From Lithospermum erythrorhizon (lineage: Eukaryota > Streptophyta > Magnoliopsida > Boraginales > Boraginaceae), in contig JADFUC010000924.1 in assembly GCA_019722365.1 (NCBI GenBank), forward strand, positions 1-64,000: DNA of 64,000 nt, in the 5' to 3' direction. Position 1 is the stretch's first letter. Each line of letters starts with the position of its first letter. The position numbers were made by a program, and so were the translations under genes. Positions 11,927 to 23,554 of the stretch are shown piece after piece. The notes beneath the pieces were generated by a model. The model saw only the letters and a program-made list of their open reading frames with translations, had not been told where the DNA came from and made no database searches.

Positions 11927-12564
11927 ACTTAGAAATGAATATGCGTTATTGATGGTTATAAGCTCGTGTGTATAGTATTAGGTGACATCGTGCCAGAGGA
12001 TTCTATGTGATTTGTGTGATTATTCATTGTGTAGCACAGTTGTACCTCCATATATTTATATAAATATGATTATATGTGAAATTGGATAAAATACGTGGTA
12101 TTTGTATTCATTTTCGGCTTTATAAGCGATCACATTCTCATGGGCGGGCGTATCGTACTGAGTTTCTAGGGTTGATCGTCGAGGTTGCAGGAGGCATCGA
12201 CAGGCTGGGTTAAAGATAAATAGGTGAGGCGGTAGTGGCATAGAAGATCTCAGCCGGTCCTTTTCCCTCTTTGTTATGTTTTCAGCTTTTGAGCTTACAT
12301 TGAGGGGGGTGAGTGTGTGACCATACTACAAATATGTTGTATTGTGGAGATTATGTGTGTGTATTGTATGGTTGTATTAATCGAATTTGATGTATGTTTT
12401 TGTTGGTGATACGTTTTTGTCGGTGTTACATTAGTTCACGCGATGGACAAAAGCGTATTATTATTAATCAAACAAAGGAGATCTTTTATGTTGTCATCCA
12501 TCCAATGGGGTGACTTTCTGAGTGTATAGGTTGTTGATGACCTTAACCTTAGGGCGCCGACACA

Positions 12565-12696
12565 GGCGAAGATGGAATTGAACTCATTTAAAAGGTCAGG
12601 ATTCACGCTATATGTTAGATTGTTCGATAATGGACATATTAGAATTAGCTTCAGCGTTGGCGTTAGAGGTTATGATGGCTTACTAGGGTCCACTTC

Positions 12697-12791
<95 letters not shown>

Positions 12792-12829
12792 ATAAGATAT
12801 TAGATTAGCAGATTAATATATTACTCTTG
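12565..12829. repeat. Spacer with (TA)n microsatellite
   Basis: 12565-12699 holds nothing I recognise. 12700-12787 is a TA dinucleotide tract of about 44 units, broken once by ACTCT near 12735. An AT-rich lead into the copia remnants follows. Confidence 0.9.
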
Positions 12830-13421
12830 TCATTCAGTCTGAGGAAGTCTGCAATAATGAAATCAAACTATAATGCGATTATAACTTGTTAGGGTTAAAG
12901 TGTAACTATAAGGGAATCATTCCCAGGACAAAGATTCAGGTATTGAAACTTTTGCCTTGACTTTACTATTAAGGAAGGAAATTGATTTGGGCTTTTCAAA
13001 CCAATCATTGAAGTCTAGTTTTTTGGGTTTTGAACTTCTATAAATAGGTCATGAAGTTGAGAATTATTCTTTGCTCATTGACTTTTGGCTTTTGAGAAAA
13101 GCTAAAGGCAAAAATCTTTCTCCCTCCCCCCTCTTGGTCGAAACTAGAAGGGAAGAAAAACCAGGTTTTTCTTCTTCCTCTACTTCCTTAGTTAAACTTT
13201 AAAGAATTCAAGTAAAACACAAAGAAGAATTTGATTAATCATTAGTGTGGACAACCTATTTGGTTGTTTGAAGCCTTCTCAGATCATATGCCTCTTCATA
13301 ATCTAGGTGGCAGGTACATACAAAATTTCTGATCTAATTATTCTTCTTATAATCTCTTAGGGTTCTTGGGAATCGAATTAGATAATAAAATATTATTATT
13401 TTGATCATGAAAACCCAACAT
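12830..13421 (+). repeat. Copia-type LTR remnant, plus orientation
   Basis: Contains CTATAAATAG at about 13040 as TATA box. A leader with a 'gagaaaagctaaaggcaaaa' stretch and a CTCTTGGTCGAAA segment followed by GGGAAGAAAAACC comes next. The same sequence of landmarks occurs at 46000-46200 in LTR H, so both belong to one copia family. It ends near AACCCAACA (13421). No PBS follows, so this is not a 5' LTR. The left boundary is unsure. Confidence 0.55.
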
Positions 13422-13609
13422 CATGGGGAATTGGTCATGTTAGTGGGAGTTGGTAACTACGAAAAGTGTATTTTGTAGATAAATAAGTGGGAGATATTAT
13501 GTCAGTGTTTATCATCAAATTATTTATCCTAAGAATGGAAACCCCCATAATGAACTGTCTATATTGACCCTATAAATGAATAAAAAATAAACAAGTATCA
13601 AATGAACCA
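13422..13609. other. Unassigned copia-flank sequence with a polypurine-like tract
   Basis: Contains AAGTGGGAGATATTATG at about 13488, which resembles a copia polypurine tract and LTR start. No LTR body could be recognised after it. Probably the join between two different copia remnants. Confidence 0.35.
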
Positions 13610-15120
13610 CAAGTAATAGCCATTAAGAAAGTCTAAAATTCAAAAAACTTAGTTAACATAAATGTGACTTAAGCATTTGTAAAGAGCCAGTTTCTTTCAA
13701 TCAAGTCATGGAATGTAACACTTCCAAAAAATGATTCAATGCTATGAAAAAGAGTTGAAATAAATGGATGGCAACAAAATCCGGGACCTAGTTGATTAGC
13801 CTAAAGGTTTAAAACAAGTCGATCATAAATGAATCTTGAAGATCAAACGAGACTCTAAAGGGAAACATTATAACTTTTAAAGTCAGTCTTGTTTCTAAAG
13901 GTTTCTCTAAAAAAACAAGGTGTTGACTATAAAAAAACCTTCTCTCAAGTCTCTAAGAAGGACTATGTAAATTATTTTGTCTTGGGTGGCTTGTTATGGT
14001 CTAGAGATTCACCAAATGAATGTGAAAGCCGCATTTTTGAATGAGAAGTTAGAGGAAGACGTTTATATAGACTAACCAAATGATTTTGTGTTGTAAGAAA
14101 AGATAACTAAGTATGTATGTTTAAGAAGTCAAAATATAGTATTCAAGACTATGGTATGTTAAATTACACAATACCGTTAAATCATGAAGGTCAGTGGGAG
14201 TAAGTCTATTATTTTAATCCTATATGTTGACATTTTTCTTGTTGCTAATGATGTTGGATTATTACATGACGTAAAAAACTTTTCTCTAATATTTATACGT
14301 AAAAGATATGTAATTGTCATTTAAATATACCGTGGCATAACGAAGGGATATTAGCCTATCACAGAAAATTTAGATCAATAAAGTTTTAGAGATGTTTAGC
14401 ATGAAAAAATACTTTTAGAAAATGGTTCCAATTTAGGGGACAATTTTAGCCTATTTCATTGTCCCAAAAATGAATGGGAACTAGAAGAGATGAAATATAT
14501 TTCCTAAGCATCGGTGATTGGAAGTATGATGTATGCTCTAACAAGCATGTACTCGGCCAGATATCAGCTTTGTTGTTGGTGTACTTAATCGATATCAAAG
14601 TAATCCTCGAATGGATTACTGGAAAGATTCAAAAAAGGTCCTTAATTTTTACAAGACATCAAGAACTACATGCTTATTTATAAAAGAACAAATAGCCTTT
14701 AGGCGATAGGCTACTCATATTCAAACTATGCCAATTGTTTGGACTCATCAAAATCGACATATGATTACATATTTTATTAGCCGAAAGAGTTATGTTATGT
14801 AAAAGGGAAAATCAATCGGTTATTGGCACTTCCACTAAGAAAATGAATTTGTGCATTCTTTGAGGCAACCATTAAAACTTCATGGTTATAGAAAGTAATC
14901 TTAAGACTTAAGAAAGTAACCATTAAAACTTAGAATTATTGTATAGTTCTACAACTATCTGCTTCTCTAAGAATGAGGTGTACTCTATTACAATACTTAT
15001 CACTCAAAAAAGAACGACGAAAACAAAATGTGCCTATTGAACATAATGATAAAAACTTAATGGTAGCGGATCTGTTAACTAAATGATTACCACCTGAGAC
15101 TTACATTGATCATGTAGAAT
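13610..15120 (+). pseudogene. Copia reverse transcriptase-RNase H remnant (element L)
   Basis: Three plus-strand frames together give a Ty1/copia RT: a DLVD-PKGLKQV segment near 13775, GNIITFK and LVSKGF near 13860-13910, IHQMNVKAAFLNEKLEEDVY near 14005-14070, and LYVDIFLVANDVGLLHD near 14220-14265 (the catalytic YVDD reads YVDI). RNase H follows, ending with a VPIEHNDKNLMVADLLTK segment near 15030-15085, the family's usual C-terminal block. In-frame stops and shifts are frequent. Gag, protease and integrase are absent, so the element is 5' truncated. Confidence 0.8.
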
Positions 15121-15942
15121 GATTGAGTATTATAGAAAAATCTTGGTAATTAGACGAAATATTATAGATATATATGAAGGGGTTTTGCTCATAAAAAATT
15201 ACTCTTATGAATTCATTCAAATTTATGTTTATGCTTGATAAAGTGCAACTCATATTATGGTTATATACATGAATAGTTATAGTGAGACAATACGAACGGT
15301 TTTCTCCCGAAAAATTGAGGCTTGCCTACTTTTTCAAATAAAAGTATTTTGGATTAAATTTTCTCGTAATACATGAAAGAAATGATGTAGCTTGAATAAC
15401 TTATGAATGTCATGATCCAGTTCTTTTCGTTCATATTAGAGTTGATAGAATTATTGATTCATTAAAAGGTGCACACTTACAGTTTCGTTTGAATCATCAA
15501 ATCCGTACATGGACCAAATGGGAGATTCTTAGATTACTTTATTATATAATCTATTTTAAAGTCCATGTAATATGAAAATACTAATTCTAATTCTATTATG
15601 AAGGACTTTAATATGATGGATGTTATACACTGAATTAGTGGGTGTAACTTTAGCATATCTTCTCCCTCATTAACATATTATTTAAATGATCTAGTAAGTG
15701 TGACATTTAGTAATCTAGACCTTTGGGTATACTAAGAGGTTGAAACCTTCAACAAGGATCTTACACTACTCATGTCCTTGAGCTATATTAGAACTAATAT
15801 ATAAATAATACTATGCATTGTCATGTTTTATCCATCAAAAGACAATTAATTGGATCTAAGGAGGAGAGGAGAGAAAAGAAATTTAAAGGTCACTCTAGTT
15901 CTTCTTGAAGTTATTCAATGAAGGATCAAGATATCTCATATA
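15121..15942 (+). other. Copia L 3' non-coding part and start of its 3' LTR
   Basis: After the RNase H end, AT-rich sequence leads to GGACCAAATGGGAGATTCTTAG at about 15503-15524. This is a close match to the copia polypurine tract and LTR start (tggGAGATTGTTGG type). The LTR portion 15517-15942 is cut by solo LTR C. I could not recognise its continuation after 27914. The last five bases (ATATA) are the C target duplication. Confidence 0.5.
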
Positions 15943-16405
15943 TGTAATGACCCGCTCCAGGTCGGCTGCCCTGAGGTTAGGATCGTCAGCAACCAACATA
16001 AAAGGAACTTCTCGTCAGCTCCTCAACTCTGCTACTAACTTAACAATCTGGCAATAAAAATGCCGCCCATAGCGAAAAGGGGGGTAAGCTGCGAAGCTTA
16101 GTGAATACAAATACCACGAGTGGTAACCGACCACTTATATATGGATATGCACTTAGAACACTGTTAGGCCATAAACATAATAGAAGTGACAACATATCAA
16201 TAATATCAAATCAAGCATAATTAATCCCATCATAAAGAAGATCAATATAACTCCACATAACCAGTATATAGAAATATCACCAATATACAAGGAACATGTG
16301 TAACAAGCCTCAATCAACACATCACCACACATATAAAATACTCATCAACGTAACCCGATATCGTTTACCCCACGTTGCACGCTTACTCCATCGCCATACA
16401 TTTAC

Positions 16406-18895
16406 ATTATAACGATCCGCCTGTGTCGGCCATTGAGGTGAGAAATATTAAAATTGAACAACAGACCACCAAACTGATGGACGACTCTCAATTTAAAAAA
16501 CTACTCGCTTTATCCAAATATTTGATTTCCATTAATATTCTCAAAATAATCACGCTTTAAAATTTACAATCCATCGTGATATCTAACCAACTAACTCCAT
16601 TTATATAGATACAACATATCCCAAATAAACAAGAATGCCGGCTACAAAGAGAGGTACTGCATCAATACAAATGACAATCGCTAAACAAGGCTAAAGTTTA
16701 AAAATAAAGTACAACAATCAAAACAGCTGACAACACATCAAAATGAGACCGCGATCCTCAAATTCACCCGACGCCACCTAGCCACTGTAACAAACTTCCT
16801 CCAACAAATTTTGGTCTAGCCGTCATTAACCCGGCACAATGAAAATGCCGCCCATAAATAAAAAGTGGGCGTAGTTCTCAAGCCTAGTGAACACTTAACA
16901 CAGTGAGGTGAACTTACCATACGAAACTAGACGTACAATATTACATTAGCCCAACATGAATAAATTACGATATATATATCCGTAACTATCTAATAAAGTC
17001 ATACAATAAGATTCAAAAATAAGGTCTCGTGACATAACATATAATAGAAAGTTTCAAGAAACACACAATCACCCCTGGAAGTTAACTCAAGAGACACAAC
17101 AACGACTATAACTCTAGTCATCGAACCATATCTCTCATATCCCCACAACTACAAAGAACTTTTAATGCGCATATGCTCAATCATACCTGGCCAGAATGGA
17201 CCAACACAATCATATACCGTTACTTATAACAAAGTATAAGGTCAAACCGCACTTTATACACAGTATAAGGCCAACCGCACTTATACACTAAGTATAAGGC
17301 AAACCGCATTCTATACACTATATAAGGCACACCGCACTTATACACAAAGTATAAGGCCAATAGCTGCCACAAATCCCCGCAAGTAAGGAAGGGAGAGCCA
17401 CCTAACCCTAATCATCTCACCATGTGTCACATCCTAATACCCAAGTCACCTCAAAGTCACGCATAACCCCAACCAACACCTCTCAATAACCAACTACTCT
17501 ACTCCCAAACAATATCCAAAGTTATTTCTAAAAAACATCTCACAATCATAAATCAATCACAACCACGACAAGGCCAATATAAATACATAAGTGCCGACAA
17601 GGTCACGTAAATACAATGTCACATGGCCACAGTACATCGAAATATAAGTTGGGGGTTTAAGCTATTACTTACCTCAAGCAATCTTCAACGCGTAATATAA
17701 TCATTAACATGGCTCACACAAATGAATACACATAATCGCATAACCATTACATGCTATCATTCCTCACGTAATCATAACACATTGACACGCATATCATTCT
17801 CACATAATGATACCACAATAACAGGTTCACAATTTAAAGTAAGCACGTTAGGCAACACCCGGTATAAGTACTCACCGGCTAGCTATCAAAAAACTGCTGA
17901 CACAATCAATGTAATCGGCTCTTTCTACGATCAACGCCAACAAAACACCTTAAAGTAATAATAATATCAAGACCTATTACAATACTCAAGCAAGGCTTCT
18001 AAAGAAGACACGCTTACCAACTCTTAAGTGGAACTATTTCTAAACGGTCTAAAATGACGGATAAAACAACGACAACAATCCCGGGCTGACACAACCCAAT
18101 CGATCTCCCCGCTTAGAATTCCACTTATTATTTTTTAATATTTCAAATCAACTTATAAGTCATTCTAATTAACCTCAAGTCCATAATTACAACCTATACT
18201 CCAAAATATCGACATAACTCAACTTACAAATCGCACTTTTTCAACCTAACTCCCTTTAATCACTTCTAAATCATAAATTTAACCTCACAATAGCCGCAAT
18301 AAGGTCCCAATTAAACTCCCTACACATTTAAAAATATCAACCCAAAAGTCAAATCAAACCTTAAAAGTCAACCCGCCATAACATTCAAACGACTTAAGTC
18401 ATGAATTCATCACTCTATATACATCATAGCATCCTTATAAAAAACTTAGAATCATCATAAAATTGAATTATCTAAAAGTCAACCCTAAAAATCAACTACA
18501 AAACTCTACTTTTCTTACCTCAAATTTGTAGAAAGATGTTTGGGAAACCTAGCAATCTCCAATCTCAGGATCTTTATTAGCAACAAAGAATAAATGGAAG
18601 AAACATTTGGGTTTAAAGTTCTAAGGGTTTCGCCAAGATGCAAGAACGCGAGTGATGATATTTTGTGATATTTCATGTGAATAGACGATAAGTGACGAAA
18701 TGTTACTTAACCACCAAAATTTTAAGAAAATCGCACGAGTTTGTGCCAAATCAATAATCGAGTTGTCGAATGACCGAACGATCAAACTTTAACTCGAATT
18801 GTCCCCGCCATTACTACTAAATTATAAATGTAGCTGCCTCAAATAAATTTTACAAATTAATATTATTATCGAAATTAACCGAACGGGTTATTACA
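16406..18895 (-). repeat. Element B 3' LTR (about 2.5 kb)
   Basis: On the minus strand it starts TGTAATAACCCGTTCGGTTA at 18895. It aligns with LTR A (2781-5295) and, inverted, with LTR E (34582-36876), including the hairpin array and the segment before the LTR end. Its 18540-18895 part also aligns with the 5' LTR (25320-25689). Confidence 0.85.
17223..17354 (-). repeat. Hairpin minisatellite in B 3' LTR
   Basis: Five units at about 28-base spacing: 17223-17240, 17252-17269, 17280-17298, 17310-17326 and 17337-17354. The best read CTTATACACTAAGTATAAG, a 7-base inverted repeat with a 5-base loop. The spacers are conserved too (GGC(C)AA(A)CCGCA). The truncated 5' LTR of B lacks this array. Confidence 0.9.
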
Positions 18896-18945
18896 ATCTA
18901 CTTTTCCTAATGCAAAATTTCGACCGAAATTTAACAACCCACACA
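18896..18945 (-). other. Element B polypurine tract and 3' flank
   Basis: Minus strand reads AATTTCGGTCGAAATTTTGC, then ATTAGGAAAAGTAGAT, then the LTR. This is the same arrangement as K's AATTTCGAGGACGAAATTTT before its tract. Confidence 0.6.
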
Positions 18946-19010
18946 CCCAACAAGAACATAAATCATAACACACAATCAAATACCATACAAAAGAAGCAAT
19001 AAACTCACGC

Positions 19011-19400
19011 CTACTGAAAAGCCGCAGTGTAATCTGCCTCATCCCACCCCGCCTCCCAAGTTGCCTTCTCAACACGCCGATTCCTCTGTTGTGACTTCAC
19101 CAAGGCCACTACCTTACTCAAAAACCTTTCTTCTGTCCAAAATTTCCACCGGTCTTTCATCAAACGTGAGGTCCTCCTCACGCTCCACCGGAGGCGAAAT
19201 TTAAGAATACGCGACTCATCGTGGATATTTCTCAAACAGATACGGAACATTATGAATCCTATCCAAACTCGAGGCAACGCTAACCCATAAGCCACGGAGC
19301 CAACTCTCCCAAGGATCCTCAAATGGTCCAATATAACGAGGACTCAACTTCCTTTCCTCCCAAACCGCATCACCTTTCCATGGGGATACCCTCGTAAACA
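19011..19400 (-). pseudogene. Element B integrase C-terminus and chromodomain
   Basis: Two minus-strand frames give the end of a chromovirus Pol. One (19216-19401) reads KLSPRYIGPFE followed by a SLDRIHNV segment, the GPY/F-type integrase tail. The other (19011-19331) reads VGSVAYGLALP, then VVALVKSQQRNRRVEKATWE, the core of a chromodomain, which in this family directs integration by reading chromatin marks. The chromodomain is the evidence that A, B and E are chromoviruses, most like Tekay. The two frames overlap by a shift at about 19216-19331. Confidence 0.8.
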
Positions 19401-20470
19401 CAATTGTCGCCGACCAAACGACAAATTACTGCCATTTATTCTTATATTTTTCGCTTATCTCTGAAATGCCTCGATAAAGTCAGCTTTAATCTAACTCGAT
19501 CCGCTTCTATCGAACCTCTGGGGACTCAACTCGTAATCCGTAAAATTTCTCTCCTACCTCATTCTCCAACAAATCGAGCGACATCTCCGCCCATACAATG
19601 CCTCAAATGGTGCCATCTCAATACTAGCATGGAAGCTGTTGTTGTAGGCGAATTCTATCTCTGGGCTACTCATCATCCCACTCCCCAGGTTCAGAACACA
19701 AGCCCGAAGCATATCCTCCAATGTCCGTAGATCGTCGCCGTATTGCCCATCCGTCTGGGGATGAAAAGATGTACTCAACTCTACTCTAGTCCCTAAAGGC
19801 CTTCAGCAGAAACCCTCCGTAACTCGGCGAATCTAGCGTCATGGGTCCTAGAGATGATCGAGACACCGAACCCCTGCAACCTCACACCGGATGCGACATG
19901 TATTCGCTAGTCTCTCGTGCCCATCTGTAGATCTCATAGGTAGGAAATGTTTAATTTCTCGATAACTCATCCATCACCCGCATCCCATCATGTCGCCTCA
20001 ACGCCCTAGAAGCCCAAATGACCAAGTCCATGGCGAGATATTCTCCCATGTCCACCTCAGAATGCGTAAGAAGTCTCAGAATAACCCGTTGCGATGCCCA
20101 TGCCGGCCTTCACCCGCCGACAAACCAAGCACTTTGCCACAAACTCGCGATCTCTCTCTCTTCATTCCTCGACCACCAATACGCCAACCTCAAATCACAT
20201 TTGTGCTACCCGGCGTACGCTTTATAGTGAATTTATGAGCCTCATCGCTAATCTCCTTTCGCCTCATCTCACAGACACACAATCTACCATTCATCCTCAA
20301 GGCTCCACTCTCATCAACCGTGAAATCTGATCTGACCCCATTACATCCCACGATAACCTCGCACTCTCTCATCCTCGCTGCCGCACTTAAAGATTCATCC
20401 ACAAGCAATCGGCCTAACCTCATATATGGGCGTAAAATCTCCCCCATCGCTAATACCCACATCAAAATCG
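19400..20470 (-). pseudogene. Element B integrase
   Basis: The integrase would insert element cDNA into the genome. The 19554-19778 frame gives STSFHPQTDGQYGDDLRTLE, then EDMLRACVLNLG and EFAYNNSFHASIEMAPFEAL, the standard Ty3 block after the second catalytic Asp. Near 19830-19870 a shifted frame gives an SDRDARF-like stretch containing that Asp. The 20190-20465 frame carries the zinc-binding N-terminal region: GALRMNGRLCV then RRKEISDEAHKF, as in the family's H-H-C-C entry. Frames change several times between the blocks. Confidence 0.8.
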
Positions 20471-20479
20471 ATTCTAGTC

Positions 20480-20760
20480 AAGCTTTCTATCTCTCTCTCT
20501 CGATCCTTTTTGGTTTCCTCTTTCTGGCCTCTAGCGCATCGCCTACTACATTGGCCTCTTCCTCGCGGTACTCACAGTCGCATATAATCACGATGAACTC
20601 CATCCACCTCCTTCCTTCTTCAAATTCAAATCTCTGTCGGTAGATACTAAACTCTTATGATCGGTGAAAATCGCATTTATCCCCATACAAATAATGTCTC
20701 CACAACTTCAACGCAAAGACCATTCTAGTTCAAGCATCACGGGTCGGATAGTTCTTCGTG
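20480..20760 (-). pseudogene. Element B RNase H end and tether
   Basis: The minus strand gives FTDHKSL, then RDLNLK, W-EFI and DYDCEYR-like segments in alternating frames, the usual end of Ty3 RNase H (degrades RNA in the RNA-DNA hybrid) followed by the 'VVGDALE' type tether. The landmark FTDHKSL lies near 20655-20675. Confidence 0.65.
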
Positions 20761-21860
20761 ATTCCTCAATTGTCGGGAAGCATAGGTAGTCACCTTCCCA
20801 TTTTACATCAAAACACACCCCCAAACCCTTGCGCGAAGACGTTATAAATCACGTGAGTCTCTTAAAACCAGACGGTATCGCCAACACCGAGCCATAGTCA
20901 ATTTTTCCTTAATAACCTCAAGCAATCCTCACAATCATCATCCCAAATAAACGGAATCTCTTTCGTCATCAGTCAATGGCGTCATGTCAAAGAAAATTCC
21001 TTGATGAATCTCCTGTAATAACCACCAACCCCAAGAAACTCCTAACCTCAATCACACTCGGATGCTCCCACTGTTCACGCCTCCACCTCGTGATCAACAC
21101 AACACGCCGCCAAAAAATCACATGACCCGTGAATTGCACTTTCGCCAACCGAACTCACATTTAGAAAACTTGGGTACAACCGGTGCCGCCTCATGTCCTC
21201 AACACACCGCAACGCTCTCATGTTCCTCCTCCCTCCGGAATATATCGTAATATCATCAATGAATTACCACAACTCATCCAAATACCCCGAAATACCCGGT
21301 TCATCAAATCCATAAAGGCCGGTGCATTCGTCAAACTAAAATGGCATTACTTATAAACTCATAATGTCCATAACAAAGATCGAAAAGCCGTTCGAATATC
21401 CTCCCTTTGATCCTCAACCGATGATAAACTGCACTGCAAATCAATCTTCGAGAACACCTTAGCATCCTTCACCGATCAAACAAATCGCCAATTTCGCAAC
21501 CTGGTATCGGGTTCTTAATGGTCACTTTATTCAATTGCCTATAATTAATGCACACCATCTAACCATCCTTTCGCCAAAAACTCCAGGCACTCTACTCTGG
21601 AGATACACTCGGTTCGATGAATCCTTTCTCCAACAACCTCGTAGAATCGGAAGTCCGGCACTCGTAGCTCGGGCTGAGCCATCCGGTATGTATGGAAGAG
21701 AAATTGCGTCGCACTCCCGAATAACCTCGGAGAAGCAAATTCGATCTCCCTCCGCGGCAAAGTGCTCTAGAAAGTCTCGAAAACATCTCAACTTAACAAC
21801 CCGCATCCTTCTAACACCGCTTCTATTCAAATCAATCACATACCCCAAGCAACTCCAATA
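20760..21860 (-). pseudogene. Element B reverse transcriptase
   Basis: Ty3-type RT. The active-site segment FIDDITIYS reads uninterrupted on the minus strand at 21237-21263. The N-terminal entry lies at 21531-21863 in three overlapping frames: FLEHFAAEGDRI, then LPPREIEFA-like, PYRMAQPEL-like and GERIHRTECIS. The C-terminal palm and thumb to about 20760 are recognisable only by alignment with element A (1-400). The RT start is present a second time at 22710-23163 because of the tandem duplication. Confidence 0.75.
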
Positions 21861-22029
21861 CACCCTTTCTCAATCAACCTCCTCACCAAGCGCCGATACA
21901 AAAACTCAAGGCAAAATCTTTTGTCTCCTACAACGGATATCCGGCCCTCCGAACCCACAAAAGTAATCTCTTCCGATGGCAATCAATAACGTACGATAAG
22001 CTTCCCCAACCAATCCATACCCAAGATAA

Positions 22030-22695
22030 GGTCAAAATCAAAAGCTCAAACGGAAGTAAATCTAATGCACAAATAACCCGAATTTCACATACAAATCAAA
22101 AGCGACAACAAATACAAGTCTAACCACAACCACCTCCCTACCGGTGTCATAATCTCGCTGAATAAGCGCACACAACATACGTATAACGCAAATAAACTCG
22201 AGAAACAAAAAGAATGCATAGCCCCTGCAATCAAACAACACCCTAAATTTCAATATCACACAAAAATAATGTAAATTGCCACCACTCGGGGTACTGCGCC
22301 TCCCCGATTTAGCAACTACATGAATTTGGCACGACTGCCCGCCAGCCTCCGGTGTCCCTCCTCCAGCCCATCTCCGGCCCACGACCGACTCGACCACCAC
22401 GACATTCCCCCCCGACATACCCACCCTCTCTCGGTAGGTCAATCGGTGTCGAAGTACCAAAGACCTCCCTCTAAAAGACTGGGGCAATCTCTTCACCGAT
22501 GTAAGCCGGCCGGGCTGCATCGATAATACGCGACCACCCTCTCCCTAATACCTCACGCTCGTGTTCGATCTCGACCACAACGTAACAACGGATACCTCTC
22601 TCGATCTCGAAGATCACTTTTGGACTCCCGCAAGGATCTCGCAGCGCCCACCTCGAGAAGCGAGCGGTGGAATAACTCGGCGAATCCGCCAAGAC
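22030..22695 (-). pseudogene. Duplicated protease and gag end, copy 1
   Basis: Protease: the 22062-22520 frame includes KFRVLFDCRGYAFFLFLEF at about 22185-22245, corresponding to the family's VLFDxGATHSFVSxxF block, with the catalytic Asp kept and the next two positions altered. The gag end (22320-22695) has the remains of a zinc knuckle, RCYVVVEIEHERE at about 22555-22595, with later Cys and His lost to a shift. This copy lies downstream, in element sense, of an RT start and so could not have been translated in its normal context. Confidence 0.65.
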
Positions 22696-22709
22696 CAAGT
22701 AATCGCACG

Positions 22710-23163
22710 GGTATCGGTTCTAATGGTCACTTTATTCAACCTGCCTATAGTCAATACACAACCTCATGTAACCATCCTTCTTTTCACAAACAACACTGGT
22801 GCACCCTACTCGAGACACCTCGGGTCCGATGAATCCTTGTCCAACAATCAGAATCAGTCCGCACTTTGGGCAACTCGGCCGAGCCATCTTGTACTTGGTG
22901 GGAAAGAGAAATTGGTACTGCATCAGAATAACCTCACAGTACCCGACTTCCTCTCTAGTGGCAACCCCGTAAGTCCTCGCTGAAAACATCCTTACTCTAA
23001 CAACCCGCACATCCTCATCAGGTTCTCTTCTACTCAAATCAACCACATACCCCAAGAACCCAATACACCCCTTTCCGACCACCCTAGCCTCTGCGTCGAC
23101 AATAAAACTCGAAGGAAAAATCTTCTGCCTCCCACAAATCGGATATCCGTCTCCAACCCACAA
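22710..23163 (-). pseudogene. Duplicated RT start, copy 2
   Basis: The single 143-codon frame 22732-23163 gives DAEARVVGKGCIGFLGYVVD, then RTYGVATREE, CEVILMQYQFLFPTKYKMAR, GQGFIGPEVS and KKDGYMRLCIDYRQ. This is the RT entry of Ty3 elements up to the first conserved palm motif. It is the best-preserved stretch in element B. It stops where the duplicated protease of copy 1 begins. Confidence 0.8.
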
Positions 23164-23189
23164 AAGTAATCTCGCTCCGGGATGGCAAT

Positions 23190-23550
23190 CAATAACTGCA
23201 TTTATGTTTCCCCAACCAATCCATACCCAAGATAGTCAAAATCGAAACTCAAATGAAAGTAAATCAATGCACAACAACCGACCACAAACAATCAAAGGAC
23301 GCTTCCTATATGTACCAATCTAACCATAACTCACTTCCCCTACAAAAGTCATAATCTCAAGCCGGAACAGCAAAGGCACACAAATATACGAGATAGTGTA
23401 AATAAAACCTCCGAGAAACAAAAGAATGCTGCAGCCCCCTAATCAAACAACACTCGGCCTCAATATCATACGTAAATAATGTCCCGGTCGCCACTGGGGT
23501 ATCATGTGCCTCCCGACGAGTAACTGACGACTGCTCGACCAACTGCACTG
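23190..23550 (-). pseudogene. Duplicated protease, copy 2
   Basis: The minus strand gives REAHDTPVATGTLFTYDIEA, then, with a shift, the catalytic block: the codons at about 23430-23450 read Asp, stop, Gly, Ala where the family has Asp-Ser-Gly-Ala, followed by HSFVSRRF. The GTLxxYDIEA lead-in is typical of plant chromovirus retropepsins. One base change accounts for the stop at the Ser position. Confidence 0.7.
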
Positions 23551-23554
23551 CCAC

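Larger units (their letters stand above)
5296..12564 (+). mobile_element. Element K: plus-strand Ty3-type LTR element without recognisable pol
   Basis: Plus-strand order: 5' LTR remnant (5296-5853), Met-tRNA-type PBS (5869), 4.3 kb interior, polypurine tract (10168-10178), complete 3' LTR (10179-12564). The 5' LTR remnant aligns with 11926-12564 of the 3' LTR; the rest should lie left of element A, which interrupts it. The 3' end carries the motif AATTTCGAGGACGAAATTTT before the tract, typical of Tekay/Del-type chromoviruses. The interior gave no gag, RT or integrase match by eye, so it is either a non-autonomous (LARD-like) element or too decayed to read. Confidence 0.75.
10179..12564 (+). 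repeat. Element K 3' LTR (2386 bp)
   Basis: Begins TGAAATAACCCGTTACG and ends CGACACA. The start is the same kind seen in LTRs A, B, C and E (TG(T/A)AATAACC-). It carries a probable TATA box at 10373, two copies of a 45-base unit at 11683-11766, and a hairpin-forming array at 11784-11926. The distal 640 bases match the 5' remnant at 5296-5853. Confidence 0.85.

Noticed and set aside
22561..22983. Plus-strand 140-codon frame across element B
   Set aside because: Antisense to the duplicated gag end and RT start, which are supported by clear family motifs.
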